DNA from: Arthrobacter sp. zg-Y1171 | Lineage (GTDB): Bacteria; Actinomycetota; Actinomycetes; Actinomycetales; Micrococcaceae | DNA length: 64,000 nt | Reading direction: 5' to 3' | NCBI RefSeq assembly: GCF_025244845.1 | Contig: NZ_CP104264.1 | Location: forward strand, 496,001-560,000 | Shown: positions 53,429 through 62,281 of the stretch, piece after piece | Layout: the number at the start of each line of letters is the position of its first letter | Numbering within the stretch: position 1 is the first letter of the stretch | The notes under the pieces: generated by a model | Database searches by the model: none | The model's input: only the letters and a program-made list of their open reading frames with translations | Told to the model about the DNA's origin: nothing | Position numbers and translations under genes: made by a program

Positions 53429-53812
53429 GTGCCCATCGGCAAGGTCAAATGGTTCGACACTGGTAAGGGTTTTGGGTTTCTGGCCACGGACGATGGGCAG
53501 GAAGTTTTCCTGCACGCTTCGGCACTGCCTGCGGGAGTCAGCGAGGTCAAGCCCGGCACCCGCATGGAATTCGGTGTTGCGGACGGCCGCCGCGGACCGC
53601 AGGCCCTTTCCGCCCGCATTCTCGAGGCCCCGCCGTCGGTAGCCAGGGCAACCCGCAAGGATGCCGAAGACATGGCCGTGATCACCGAGGACCTGATCAA
53701 GCTGCTGGACGGTATTTCCAACGGACTGCGGCGCGGCCGCTACCCGGATAAGAAGCACGCATCCAAGGTAGCTGCCGTCCTGCGGGCCGTTGCCGATGAT
53801 CTGGATATATAA
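53429..53812 (+). CDS. Cold-shock-domain protein with C-terminal helical extension
   Basis: 127 residues starting with GTG. Residues 1-65 are a cold-shock OB fold (GKVKWFDTGKGFGFLATDDG, EVFLHASAL). Residues ~70-127 add a charged helical domain (DAEDMAVITEDLIKLLDGISNGLRRGRYPDKKHASKVAAVLRAVADDL), making it nearly twice the usual size. This longer form is typical of actinobacteria and is followed by DUF3027. The extension may dimerise or bind another partner (inference). Confidence 0.9.
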   Translation: MPIGKVKWFDTGKGFGFLATDDGQEVFLHASALPAGVSEVKPGTRMEFGVADGRRGPQALSARILEAPPSVARATRKDAEDMAVITEDLIKLLDGISNGLRRGRYPDKKHASKVAAVLRAVADDLDI

Positions 53813-53827
53813 GGTAAGTGCACTGAA

Positions 53828-54415
53828 GTGACTATGCGACCGGAAATTCCCTCTCCCGACCCGTCCCCTGAACCCGGCACCGACGCCGCTGCTGCTCCGG
53901 CGGTTCGCAAGCGCGCCCCGCGGCGGCCGGGAAAGCCCGACGCCGTGCTCGCGGCCGCCGTGGCCGAAGCCCGCGCCGGACTGCTGGAAGTGGTGTCTGA
54001 AGGCGAAGTAGGCAACTACCTGGGTGCAGCCGCCGACGCCGAACGGGTGGTGACCCACCGGTTCTCTTCCCTGCGTCCCGGCTACCGCGGGTGGTACTGG
54101 TACGCCACGGTTGCCCGTATGCCCCGGAGCAAGAAGGTAACGGTGTCCGAAGTGGGCCTGCTTCCCTCGGACGACGCGCTGCTGGCTCCCGAGTGGGTGC
54201 CCTGGTCCGACCGGCTGCGTCCGGAAGACATTGCTGCCGAACAGGAACAGCAGGCCCAGGAACAGCGCGCGCAGGAACAGGCTGACCAGGAACAGGCTGA
54301 CCAGGAACAGGCCGAACTTGCCGGCCCGGACGACGACGGGCAGCAGGACGAGGCTGATCAGGAACAAGCCGGCGAACAGCACGCCGAAGCGACAGGTGCT
54401 CAGGAGGACGAATAA
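53828..54415 (+). CDS. DUF3027 protein
   Basis: 195 residues from GTG 53828 (an ATG two codons later is the alternative). The DUF3027 core is DAVLAAAVAEARAGLLEV, VGNYLGAAADAERVVTHRFSSLRPGYRGWYW and EVGLLPSDDALLAPEWVPWSDRLRPEDI. The last ~55 residues are low-complexity Gln/Glu/Asp/Ala with a tandem ADQEQ repeat. Function unknown; it sits directly after the cold-shock-domain gene. Confidence 0.87.
   Translation: MTMRPEIPSPDPSPEPGTDAAAAPAVRKRAPRRPGKPDAVLAAAVAEARAGLLEVVSEGEVGNYLGAAADAERVVTHRFSSLRPGYRGWYWYATVARMPRSKKVTVSEVGLLPSDDALLAPEWVPWSDRLRPEDIAAEQEQQAQEQRAQEQADQEQADQEQAELAGPDDDGQQDEADQEQAGEQHAEATGAQEDE
54272..54316 (+). repeat. Three 15-bp in-frame tandem repeats in the DUF3027 gene
   Basis: Two identical units CAGGAACAGGCTGAC and a third with two changes at its end encode QEQAD/QEQAD/QEQAE in the acidic tail. 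Confidence 0.8.
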
Positions 54416-54469
54416 TCCCGTGACGGTTGCGGCAACAGGGTTCACTATCCCCAAGGGGGCGCTGGACTG

Positions 54470-55750
54470 ATGTTCCGTTCCCTTCGCATTTTCAACTACC
54501 GCATCTGGTTTATCGGTGCCCTGGTGTCGAACATCGGCACCTGGATGCAGCGTACGGCGCAGGACTGGCTTGTCTATGACATCCTGACCGACCAGGACGC
54601 GGCGGCCATGGGAATCGTTATGGCGCTGCAGCTGGGACCGCAGCTGCTTCTGGCCCCGTGGTCAGGCCTGATCGCCGACACGTACAACCGGCGCAAGGTC
54701 CTCCTGCTCACGCAGGTCAGCATGGGCGGCCTGGGTCTGGCGCTGGGGCTCCTGGTGCTCTCCGGACATGCCGAGCTGTGGCACGTCTACGCGTTCGCGC
54801 TGGCGCTGGGCGTAGTGTCCGCCGTCGACGGGCCGGCACGCCAGGCCTTTGTCTCGGAGGTGGTTTCCGAGCGGGACCTGCCCAACGCCGTCGCCCTTAA
54901 CAGTGCCTCCTTTAACGGGGCACGGATGATTGGCCCCGCCGTCGCCGGTCTCCTGACCGTGGCCGTGGGTCCGGGCCTGGTCTTCGTCCTCAACGCCGTG
55001 ACGTTCGGTGCAATGGTGATTGCGCTGCTGAAAATGCGTGCCGGCGAGCTGCGCGTGTTACCCAAGGCGCCGCCGGGGAAGGGCCGCATCCGGGCCGGAC
55101 TTGCGTACGTGCGGCACCGGCCGGACCTGATCATGGTGATGCTCGCGATCTTCATCGTGGGGACCTTCGGCATGAATTTCGCTATCTATATAGCAGCCAT
55201 GGCACGGACCGAGTTCGGCCGGGACGCCGGTATTTTCGGCGTCCTGAATTCGGTGATGGCCATCGGATCCGTCGCCGGCGCCCTGCTGTCCGCGCGGCGG
55301 GACCGGCCCCGCCTGCGCTTTGTCTTCGGTGCGGCCGGAGCCTTTGGCCTGGCCTGCATCCTGTCCGCCATGGCACCCAGCCTGATCCTGTTCGCCGTCT
55401 CGCTGATCCCCGTGGGCCTGTTTGCCCTGACCCTGATGACCAGTGCCAACGCGTATGTCCAGACCACCACGGCCCAGATCATGCGCGGGCGGGTCATGGC
55501 CTTGTACTTCGCCATCTTTATGGGCGGCACGCCGCTGGGCGCCCCCGTGGTGGGTTGGGTCTCGAACTCCTTCGGTCCCCGCTGGAGCCTGGGCGTTGCC
55601 GCAGCTTCCGGTCTGCTGGCCGCAGCGATCGGATTCGTCTGGGCCTGGCGCACCTACGGCATGCGGTTCCACTATGACCGGAGCCTGCCGCGCCGGCTGA
55701 GCATGACCACGGACACTCCGGAAAAGCAGCAGGACCCGGACAACGCCTAG
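54470..55750 (+). CDS. MFS exporter, EntS/MFS_3 type
   Basis: 426 residues, 12 TM helices, same subfamily as the exporter at 32381: IWFIGALVSNIGTWMQRTAQDWLV and GLIADTYNRRKVLLLTQVSM. It lacks the soluble C-terminal domain of that protein. The substrate is unknown; hydrophobic drugs or siderophores are typical. The gene follows DUF3027 by 54 bases. Confidence 0.9.
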   Translation: MFRSLRIFNYRIWFIGALVSNIGTWMQRTAQDWLVYDILTDQDAAAMGIVMALQLGPQLLLAPWSGLIADTYNRRKVLLLTQVSMGGLGLALGLLVLSGHAELWHVYAFALALGVVSAVDGPARQAFVSEVVSERDLPNAVALNSASFNGARMIGPAVAGLLTVAVGPGLVFVLNAVTFGAMVIALLKMRAGELRVLPKAPPGKGRIRAGLAYVRHRPDLIMVMLAIFIVGTFGMNFAIYIAAMARTEFGRDAGIFGVLNSVMAIGSVAGALLSARRDRPRLRFVFGAAGAFGLACILSAMAPSLILFAVSLIPVGLFALTLMTSANAYVQTTTAQIMRGRVMALYFAIFMGGTPLGAPVVGWVSNSFGPRWSLGVAAASGLLAAAIGFVWAWRTYGMRFHYDRSLPRRLSMTTDTPEKQQDPDNA

Positions 55751-55764
55751 CGTCCGGGTCCTGC
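55729..55764 (+). terminator. Terminator overlapping the MFS stop codon
   Basis: A perfect 13-bp stem (GCAGGACCCGGAC and its complement) whose 10-base loop contains the TAG stop of the MFS gene. Confidence 0.65.
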
Positions 55765-55795
55765 CACGACCCCTGTTGCGGGGCGGCCTTGCGGG

Positions 55796-57043
<1,248 letters not shown>

Positions 57044-57139
57044 TTATCGGGCGGTCCGGCGGATAGGCTAACGTGTTGGCGTACACCCCCGGGCAGCGGT
57101 GCGCTGCCTTTCTTCCTCCCTTGCTAGGAGCGGCCCGTC

Positions 57140-57838
57140 ATGACGGATCTCATTGACACCACTGAGATGTATCTCAGGACCATCCTGGAACTGGAAGAAG
57201 AGAACATCGTTGCCCTCCGTGCACGCATTGCCGAACGGCTGCGCCACTCCGGGCCCACGGTTTCCCAGACCATCGGGCGAATGGAACGTGACGGGCTCGT
57301 GGTGGTTGCCGGGACGCGTCGGCTGGAACTGACGGAACTGGGCCGGCGCCGGGCCACCGAGGTGATGCGCAAGCACCGCCTGGCCGAACGGCTCCTTGCG
57401 GACGTCATCGGACTTGACTGGGCCTACGTCCATGACGAAGCCTGCCGCTGGGAACACGTGATGAGCGAGCGTGTGGAACGGCGCCTGTATGAGCTGCTGG
57501 GCCGCCCCACGGAATCGCCCTACGGCAATCCCATTCCCGGCCTCGAGGGGATCGGCGGGGTGGCGGCGGAAGTGTTCATCGCCGGCGTCGTCGACCTGGT
57601 GTCCACCGTCGCGACGGCCGAGCCGGGGACCAAGCTTCGGCTGGTCCGGCTGGCGGAACCCATCCAGGTGGAACCAGAACTGCTGACCCAGCTGGACGAA
57701 GCGGGATTGCGGCCCGGAGCGCAGATAACGGCAGAAGTTGTCGGCGGTTATATCTCCGTTCGTGTTCCCGGCATCGAGGGTGCCTTGGAACTGCCTACGG
57801 AAGTGGCCTCCCACGTCTTTGTTTCTCCCGTTGGGTAA
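57140..57838 (+). CDS. DtxR/IdeR-family metal-dependent transcriptional regulator
   Basis: 232 residues. Winged helix (MYLRTILELEEENIVALRARIAERL, SGPTVSQTIGRMERDGLVVV), then the metal-binding dimerisation domain (DEACRWEHVMSERVERRLYELLG, with SPYGNPIPGL) containing the Cys102-like residue (ACRWEHVM), His and Glu ligands, and an SH3-like FeoA-type C-terminal domain. Cys rather than Met/Asp at the ligand position supports an iron-sensing IdeR/DtxR over a manganese MntR. It would control iron uptake and possibly the siderophore reductase. Confidence 0.93.
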   Translation: MTDLIDTTEMYLRTILELEEENIVALRARIAERLRHSGPTVSQTIGRMERDGLVVVAGTRRLELTELGRRRATEVMRKHRLAERLLADVIGLDWAYVHDEACRWEHVMSERVERRLYELLGRPTESPYGNPIPGLEGIGGVAAEVFIAGVVDLVSTVATAEPGTKLRLVRLAEPIQVEPELLTQLDEAGLRPGAQITAEVVGGYISVRVPGIEGALELPTEVASHVFVSPVG

Positions 57839-57867
57839 CGGAATGGTCACTTTTGTGACATTTACCC

Positions 57868-57873
57868 TATAGT
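57868..57873 (+). promoter_or_regulatory. -10 box for the first riboswitch transcript
   Basis: TATAGT, 38 bases before the first conserved pairing of the riboswitch. Just upstream lies the inverted repeat GTCAC-TTTT-GTGAC (57846-57859), a possible activator site of Crp-like half-sites. Confidence 0.5.
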
Positions 57874-57910
57874 GAGTTCCGACGCTGAAACACCATCGTT
57901 ATCCGGTCCG

Positions 57911-58123
57911 TCCGCCGAGCCCTGCCAGCGGACCGGAGCACTAAACTCGTCCAGGCAGGGGCGGAGGACCCACTTTCCGGCAGCATTGCTGCCTTGGGGT
58001 GAAGCCTTTCGGAAGCCGGCGGCATTTCCTGCATAGTTGCAGGTGAGGCCCGCCCTTTTCCGGAAAGGCCGAGTTTCTCTACTCGAATCCGACAGCTAAC
58101 TTCGCAGGCGATCCATGAGAGGG
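57911..58123 (+). promoter_or_regulatory. c-di-AMP riboswitch (ydaO/yuaA type), copy 1
   Basis: Conserved ydaO elements appear in order: GCGGAGGACCCA (57961-57972), TTGGGGTGAA (57994-58003), and TCGAATCCGACAGCTAAC (58083-58100) followed by TTCGCAGGCG. P1 can form between CGCC (57914-57917 region) and GGCG (58107-58110), and P2 between CCCTGCC (57920-57926) and GGCAGGG (57954-57960). The element ends in GAGAGGG, which doubles as the ribosome binding site of the M23 gene. ydaO RNAs bind c-di-AMP and usually switch genes off. Confidence 0.83.
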
Positions 58124-58129
58124 AAAAAC

Positions 58130-58894
58130 TTGTCGAAGCATGCTGCTTCGGGCCGACGCCGCGCGTCAGCTCCTAATGCACCTGTGCGCCCGCGCAACGC
58201 CTCACCGTCAGGCCGCCGGCGCGCCGAAACAAAGTCCGTGTCCATGGGCGGTGCCGCCCAGAAGGTGGCTATTACCGCTGCCACGTCGGGCCTGATCCTC
58301 ACGGCTGCCATGCCCACGCATGCGGCAGCGGACGATCCGGTCCAGCTCGAGCCGGTGGCGGTCGACGCACCCGTCTCGGCCGACCCGAATGCCGATATCG
58401 GATTCGCCCGGGCCGGGCTGAGCAGCAAATACGACCCGGACGCCAAGCTGGCCTCCATTACGGTTGCCGCCGGCTCGCATGCGGTCCCTGCCGCGGCCAA
58501 GGGCACGCTGTCCACGCCCCTGGATGCCTCTTTGGTGCAGACCTCCGGGTTCGGCCACCGGGTCAGCCCCATTACCGGGGAGCACGGCGAGATGCATAAC
58601 GGACAGGACTTCGCCGCCGCCTGCGGTACAGCGGTCAACGCTGCGGCATCCGGCACCGTGGTCTTCGCCGGCTGGCATCCCTACGGCGGTGGCAACCGCG
58701 TGGTGGTAGATCACGGCAACGGAGTCCAGACCACGTACAACCACCTTTCCAATATTGCCGTCACCTTGGGCACGGAAGTCGAGCGCGGATTCCTGGTCGG
58801 TGCGAGCGGTACAACCGGTTCCTCAACGGGTTGCCACCTGCATTTCGAGGTCATGGTTAACGGCGAAGTAGTGGACCCGCTGAATTGGTTGTAA
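58130..58894 (+). CDS. Secreted M23 (LytM) peptidase
   Basis: 254 residues from TTG 58130. An ATG at 58115 is in frame, but it lies inside the riboswitch end; GAGAGGG 6 bases before TTG, and the matching layout of the next riboswitch gene (MSSNAHGRRR), decide for TTG (MSKHAASGRRR). A long basic n-region precedes the signal hydrophobic core (AITAATSGLILTAAM) with a THAAADD cleavage site. The catalytic domain has zinc motifs MHNGQDFAA (HxxxD) and GCHLHFEV (HxH), and cuts peptidoglycan cross-links. It is likely controlled by c-di-AMP. Confidence 0.92.
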   Translation: MSKHAASGRRRASAPNAPVRPRNASPSGRRRAETKSVSMGGAAQKVAITAATSGLILTAAMPTHAAADDPVQLEPVAVDAPVSADPNADIGFARAGLSSKYDPDAKLASITVAAGSHAVPAAAKGTLSTPLDASLVQTSGFGHRVSPITGEHGEMHNGQDFAAACGTAVNAAASGTVVFAGWHPYGGGNRVVVDHGNGVQTTYNHLSNIAVTLGTEVERGFLVGASGTTGSSTGCHLHFEVMVNGEVVDPLNWL

Positions 58895-58917
58895 GCACTT
58901 AAATCAATTGGTTGTAA
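58883..58917 (+). repeat. 12-bp direct repeat at the end of the M23 gene
   Basis: AATTGGTTGTAA occurs at 58883-58894 (including the stop) and at 58906-58917, spaced 11 bases. The second copy is part of a short imperfect hairpin (GGTTGTAACC). It looks like a duplicated gene end, or part of a weak terminator. Confidence 0.6.
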
Positions 58918-59023
58918 CCAGTTGAATATCGTTTCGTGATCGGAACGTGACATACCTCAAATGTTGCTGTACGCTCATCCTCGTGCCCGATTCGCCAAAG
59001 GTGGGGCACCTTCGAACAGATCG

Positions 59024-59197
59024 CCTAGCTCTGCCACTGTTTGAAGTCCGTTCGCAGAATCGCATGGCAGAGGCGGGGGAACCAATTTCGGGTTTCGAAA
59101 GAAACCCTTGGGGTTAAGTTGCAAAAGGCCATTGGCCGGGCAACCGGGTGACTCCCATCCGAATCCGACAGCTCACCTCGTAGGCAATTGGGAGAGG
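59024..59197 (+). promoter_or_regulatory. c-di-AMP riboswitch (ydaO/yuaA type), copy 2
   Basis: P1 GCCTA (59024-59028) pairs with TAGGC (59181-59185); P2 CTCTGCCA (59029-59036) with TGGCAGAG (59065-59072). The conserved blocks GCGGGGGAACCA (59073-59084), TTGGGGTTAAG and CCGAATCCGACAGCTCACCTC are very close to the ydaO consensus. It ends with GGGAGAGG (59190-59197), the RBS of the next gene. Confidence 0.88.
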
Positions 59198-59204
59198 CAA
59201 ACTT

Positions 59205-60005
59205 GTGTCATCAAACGCTCATGGCCGCCGTCGCGCTGCCACCGTACAGACCAACCCGATCACTGCACTTTCCAAGGCAGTCAGCAGCAACGCCGGAAAC
59301 GTAGGCCGCCAGGCCGCCGTCGTAGTTGCAGCATCCGGCCTCGTGCTGGCTGCCGGACTTCCTGCACAGGCTTCCGTAAGCACGGACCGCCAGGCACTCG
59401 CAGCAACCCCCCTGAACATCGTGGCCGGCAGCGTTACCGCTCCCGCCAACGCACCGTTCGAGCTTCCCCTGGTTGCCCCCAGCTCCACCTCCGGCGCCGA
59501 ATACCGCGCACAGGTTGCAGCAGAAGAGGCCGCAGCCCAGGCAGCAGAAGAGCTCGCAGCCTCGCAGGCCGCAGCAGCAACCCAGACAGCAGCCACCAAG
59601 AACGCCGCAGCCGCCCGCACCGCCGCCCCGGCAGCCTCCGGTGCCGCCGTAAAGCCAGCCTCCTCCATGTCGGCTCCGGTCGAAGCTCCGGCTTCCGGCA
59701 ACGTCGCAGCCGGCCTGGTTGCTTCCGCCTACGGCCAGATCGGTGTGGCACAGGACTGCACCGCCATGGTCGAGAACGCACTGCGCTCCGTCGGCAAGTC
59801 CGTCGGCGACCTGGGCCCGATGCAGTTCCTGCAGTTCGGTCCCCAGGTTTCCAGCCCGGCTCCCGGCGACCTTGTAGTCAACGGCGGCCACGTCGCGATC
59901 TACGTAGGCAACGGCCAGGTCATCAGCGGCGGACTCAACGGCATGAACACCGGCCTGCACAGCCTCTCGGACCTGGGCGGCGTCATGTTCGTCCGCGTCA
60001 GCTAA
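59205..60005 (+). CDS. Secreted NlpC/P60-like protein
   Basis: 266 residues from GTG, set by GGGAGAGG 7 bases before it. Basic n-region, hydrophobic core VGRQAAVVVAASGLVLAAG and QASV cleavage site; a ~110-residue Ala-rich linker with a coiled-coil look (AEEAAAQAAEELAASQAAAAT); then an NlpC/P60-like domain with Cys in VAQDCTAMVENAL and His in GGHVAIYVGNGQVI. NlpC/P60 enzymes hydrolyse the D-Glu-diaminopimelate bond of peptidoglycan stems. Domain is short (~95 residues). Preceded by riboswitch copy 2. Confidence 0.87.
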   Translation: MSSNAHGRRRAATVQTNPITALSKAVSSNAGNVGRQAAVVVAASGLVLAAGLPAQASVSTDRQALAATPLNIVAGSVTAPANAPFELPLVAPSSTSGAEYRAQVAAEEAAAQAAEELAASQAAAATQTAATKNAAAARTAAPAASGAAVKPASSMSAPVEAPASGNVAAGLVASAYGQIGVAQDCTAMVENALRSVGKSVGDLGPMQFLQFGPQVSSPAPGDLVVNGGHVAIYVGNGQVISGGLNGMNTGLHSLSDLGGVMFVRVS

Positions 60006-60032
60006 CCCGGAATTCGAGACGCGGAGATAATC

Positions 60033-60824
60033 ATGACCTCGACAATTGAGCGCGCCCGCCACCGGGCGCCGGTGGAACGCACCACTACGCTGAACGCGCT
60101 TGCCGGCGCCGTCAGTGCCAACGCCGGAACGGTGGGCCGCCAGGCCGCCGTGATTGCGGCAGCCTCCGGGCTGGTACTGACCACCGGCGTCGCGGCCAAT
60201 GCGTCCGGGGCAGACACCATGCGTGACGTCCAGACGAGCACCCTGGATCTTTCCTCGGTCAAGATCCTCCAGGTCTCCGAAAACGCGACGGTTTCGTTCG
60301 AACGCGACAGCATTGCGGGCACCACTCCGGCACCCGTGGCGGAACCGGCAGCCCCGGCTGCCGAGGCGCCTGCTGCCGTTGCGGCTGCGAAACCGGCAGC
60401 CGTTGCTGCCGGCACGCGTGCTCCTGCCAACACGGTGCCTGCTGTCCAGGCCACAACCCTCAGCACACCGGCACCGGCGCAGAGCGCCCCTTCCGGCGTG
60501 GCATCCACCATTGCAGCCGCTGCCTACGCGCAGCTGGGCATCGGCCAGGACTGCACCCGGTTGGTTACCAACGCACTGGCCGCGGCCGGAATCAACCACC
60601 ACGGCTGGCCTGCAAGCTACCTCACCCTTGGACGGACGGTGAGTGCAGCTGAGGCCATCCCCGGTGACCTTATCTACTACGCAGACGGCGGGATGGGCAT
60701 GGCCCACATCGCCGTGTATGTGGGCGGCGGACAGGCAGTGCACGGCGGTTTCAACGGTGGATCCACCGTTGTAGCTCCGGCCGAGCTTGGCTCCGGCGGC
60801 GTCTACATCCGCGTAGGCGGCTAG
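60033..60824 (+). CDS. Secreted NlpC/P60-like protein, paralogue of its neighbour
   Basis: 263 residues. Same plan as the upstream gene: N-terminus with NAGTVGRQAAVIAAASGLVLTTGV, an Ala/Pro/Thr/Val linker, then LGIGQDCTRLVTNALAAAG (Cys) and MAHIAVYVGGGQAV (His). It starts 27 bases after the previous stop with no riboswitch of its own, so it is read through from the same leader. A tandem duplication is likely. A strong terminator follows. Confidence 0.87.
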   Translation: MTSTIERARHRAPVERTTTLNALAGAVSANAGTVGRQAAVIAAASGLVLTTGVAANASGADTMRDVQTSTLDLSSVKILQVSENATVSFERDSIAGTTPAPVAEPAAPAAEAPAAVAAAKPAAVAAGTRAPANTVPAVQATTLSTPAPAQSAPSGVASTIAAAAYAQLGIGQDCTRLVTNALAAAGINHHGWPASYLTLGRTVSAAEAIPGDLIYYADGGMGMAHIAVYVGGGQAVHGGFNGGSTVVAPAELGSGGVYIRVGG

Positions 60825-60846
60825 GCAGCTCCCGGTACAGCATCTT

Positions 60847-60878
60847 GGCAAGGCCCCTCCTCCGGGAGGGGCCTTGCC
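60847..60878 (+). terminator. Terminator after the cell-wall hydrolase pair
   Basis: A perfect 14-bp stem (GGCAAGGCCCCTCC with GGAGGGGCCTTGCC) and TCCG loop, followed by TTGTT. Confidence 0.82.
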
Positions 60879-60962
60879 TTGTTAAGCCGCAGTCCGGGCG
60901 CGGAGGCAGGCGGGGTGCCGTGGGCAGGGAGCGGACCCCTGTACCACCGGCATAAATGGCCA

Positions 60963-60980
60963 AGAACGCGATCGCGTTCT
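60963..60980. promoter_or_regulatory. 18-bp perfect palindrome upstream of the HNH gene
   Basis: AGAACGCGATCGCGTTCT is exactly self-complementary and centred 96 bases before the HNH start. The 8-base centre between GAAC and GTTC rules out the usual 4-base SOS box. No second copy was seen in the window. Confidence 0.6.
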
Positions 60981-61067
60981 ACTCTTGCATAGACAATCCG
61001 ATGTGCCGTTGGCGGAGCGGTGTCTTGTACTCACCGGTTCGCGGGCGGCAGGCGAAGAGGTATGTGC

Positions 61068-61568
61068 ATGCGCACTCTCGTTCTGAATGCTGGATATGAA
61101 CCGTTGGCCGTGATCACCTTCCGCCGAGCCTTGGTGCTGGTCCTGAATGGAAAGGCGAGTGTGGTGGCGGAAAGCGGCGAGCCGGTGGTCGGCCCCAACG
61201 AAATCCTCCCCAGACCTTCGGTGATCCTGCTCCACCGGTACGTGAAGATTCCCTACCGGGAGGGCACCGTAGCCACCCGGCGGGGCGTCCTGCGCCGGGA
61301 TAACCATGAATGCGCCTATTGCGGGAAGGCGGCGGCTACCGTGGACCACGTGGTCCCGCGGTCCCGCGGCGGCGATGACAGCTGGGAGAACCTGGTTGCC
61401 TGCTGCCTGCGCTGCAATAACACCAAAGGGGACAGGACACTGGCGCAACTTGGCTGGGAGCTGCGGGTTTCTCCCAAGGCGCCGCGGGGTGCGCGCTGGC
61501 AGATCCGTGAACTTGAACGTCCCTCACCGCAGTGGGACCCGTTCCTGCAGAATGACACGGCTGCCTGA
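61068..61568 (+). CDS. HNH endonuclease
   Basis: 166 residues. N-terminal MRTLVLNAGYEPLAVITFRRALVLVLNGKA is the conserved front of a widespread bacterial HNH family; the nuclease core is CAYCGKAAATVDHVVPRSRGG and LVACCLRCNNTKGD (two CxxC pairs, DHV, N). The function in this family is unestablished. GAGG 8 bases before ATG 61068 favours it over an ATG two codons earlier. It is one base overlapped with mobA (TGATG). Confidence 0.9.
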   Translation: MRTLVLNAGYEPLAVITFRRALVLVLNGKASVVAESGEPVVGPNEILPRPSVILLHRYVKIPYREGTVATRRGVLRRDNHECAYCGKAAATVDHVVPRSRGGDDSWENLVACCLRCNNTKGDRTLAQLGWELRVSPKAPRGARWQIRELERPSPQWDPFLQNDTAA

Positions 61569-62245
61569 TGTCCGCTACCGCTCCGTATGATGCAGTCGTC
61601 CTGGCCGGCGGCCGTTCCACGCGCCTTGGAGGCACACCCAAGGCGCTGCTCCTGGCCGGGGACAGTACCCTGTTGGAAACCACCCTTGCCGCAGTGCCGG
61701 ATGCGCACAACATCGCCGTTGCGGGGCCGCCGGAACTGTCGAACCTGCTGAGCTCAATAGAGCTGGCCGGGTCCGCGGGGACGCCCCTGCTGGTCCGGGA
61801 GGAGCCGGCCTACGCCGGCCCCGCAGCAGCGGTCGGAGCCGCCGTCGCCGCCCTCGCCGCCCTCGAGAGCAGCGGCAGCCTCAATGAGGGCGGCCTCAAG
61901 GACCGGGGCCGAAGCCCCTGGACGATGGTCCTGGCGTGCGATATGCCGCAGATCGCCTCCGCCGTCCGGGCCCTGCTGGATGCAGCCGCTGTGCCGCCCG
62001 CCGAGAGCCTGCTGGCAGTGGACTCCAGCGGCAACCGCCAGCCGTTGGCAGCGCTGTACCGCACCGCTGACCTGCGCGCCGCTGTGGCTTCCCTGGCCGC
62101 GGAGGGTCTAGCGAACAAGTCGATGAAGGCGTTGCTTGCTAGGGTGCAATGGAGGGGTGTTGATGTTCCCCCGACGAGTACAGCCGATGTTGACACCTGG
62201 AACGATGCACAAACCCTGGGTGTGAGCGCCGGGGACCTGCCGTAG
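61568..62245 (+). CDS. mobA: Molybdenum cofactor guanylyltransferase-like protein
   Basis: 225 residues. Nucleotidyltransferase signature AVVLAGGRSTRLGGTPKALL (LAGGxSxRLG...K), then TMVLACDMPQIAS (metal Asp) and AVDSSGNRQPLAALYR. MobA attaches GMP to Mo-molybdopterin. Neighbouring DUF6457, moeA and fdhD genes make the cofactor role convincing. ATG overlaps the HNH stop. Confidence 0.92.
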   Translation: MSATAPYDAVVLAGGRSTRLGGTPKALLLAGDSTLLETTLAAVPDAHNIAVAGPPELSNLLSSIELAGSAGTPLLVREEPAYAGPAAAVGAAVAALAALESSGSLNEGGLKDRGRSPWTMVLACDMPQIASAVRALLDAAAVPPAESLLAVDSSGNRQPLAALYRTADLRAAVASLAAEGLANKSMKALLARVQWRGVDVPPTSTADVDTWNDAQTLGVSAGDLP

Positions 62246-62281
62246 CACCGGGCGGTCCCCAAGCGAAACGAAGGAGCACGA

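Noticed and set aside
59211..60851. A 546-codon minus-strand frame, Gly/Cys-rich
   Set aside because: Reverse reading of the Ala-rich linkers of the two NlpC/P60 genes; glycine/cysteine richness is an artefact of GCA/GCC codons read backwards.
60963..60980. LexA/SOS box reading of the palindrome GAAC...GTTC
   Set aside because: Actinobacterial SOS boxes have 4 bases between GAAC and GTTC; here there are 8.
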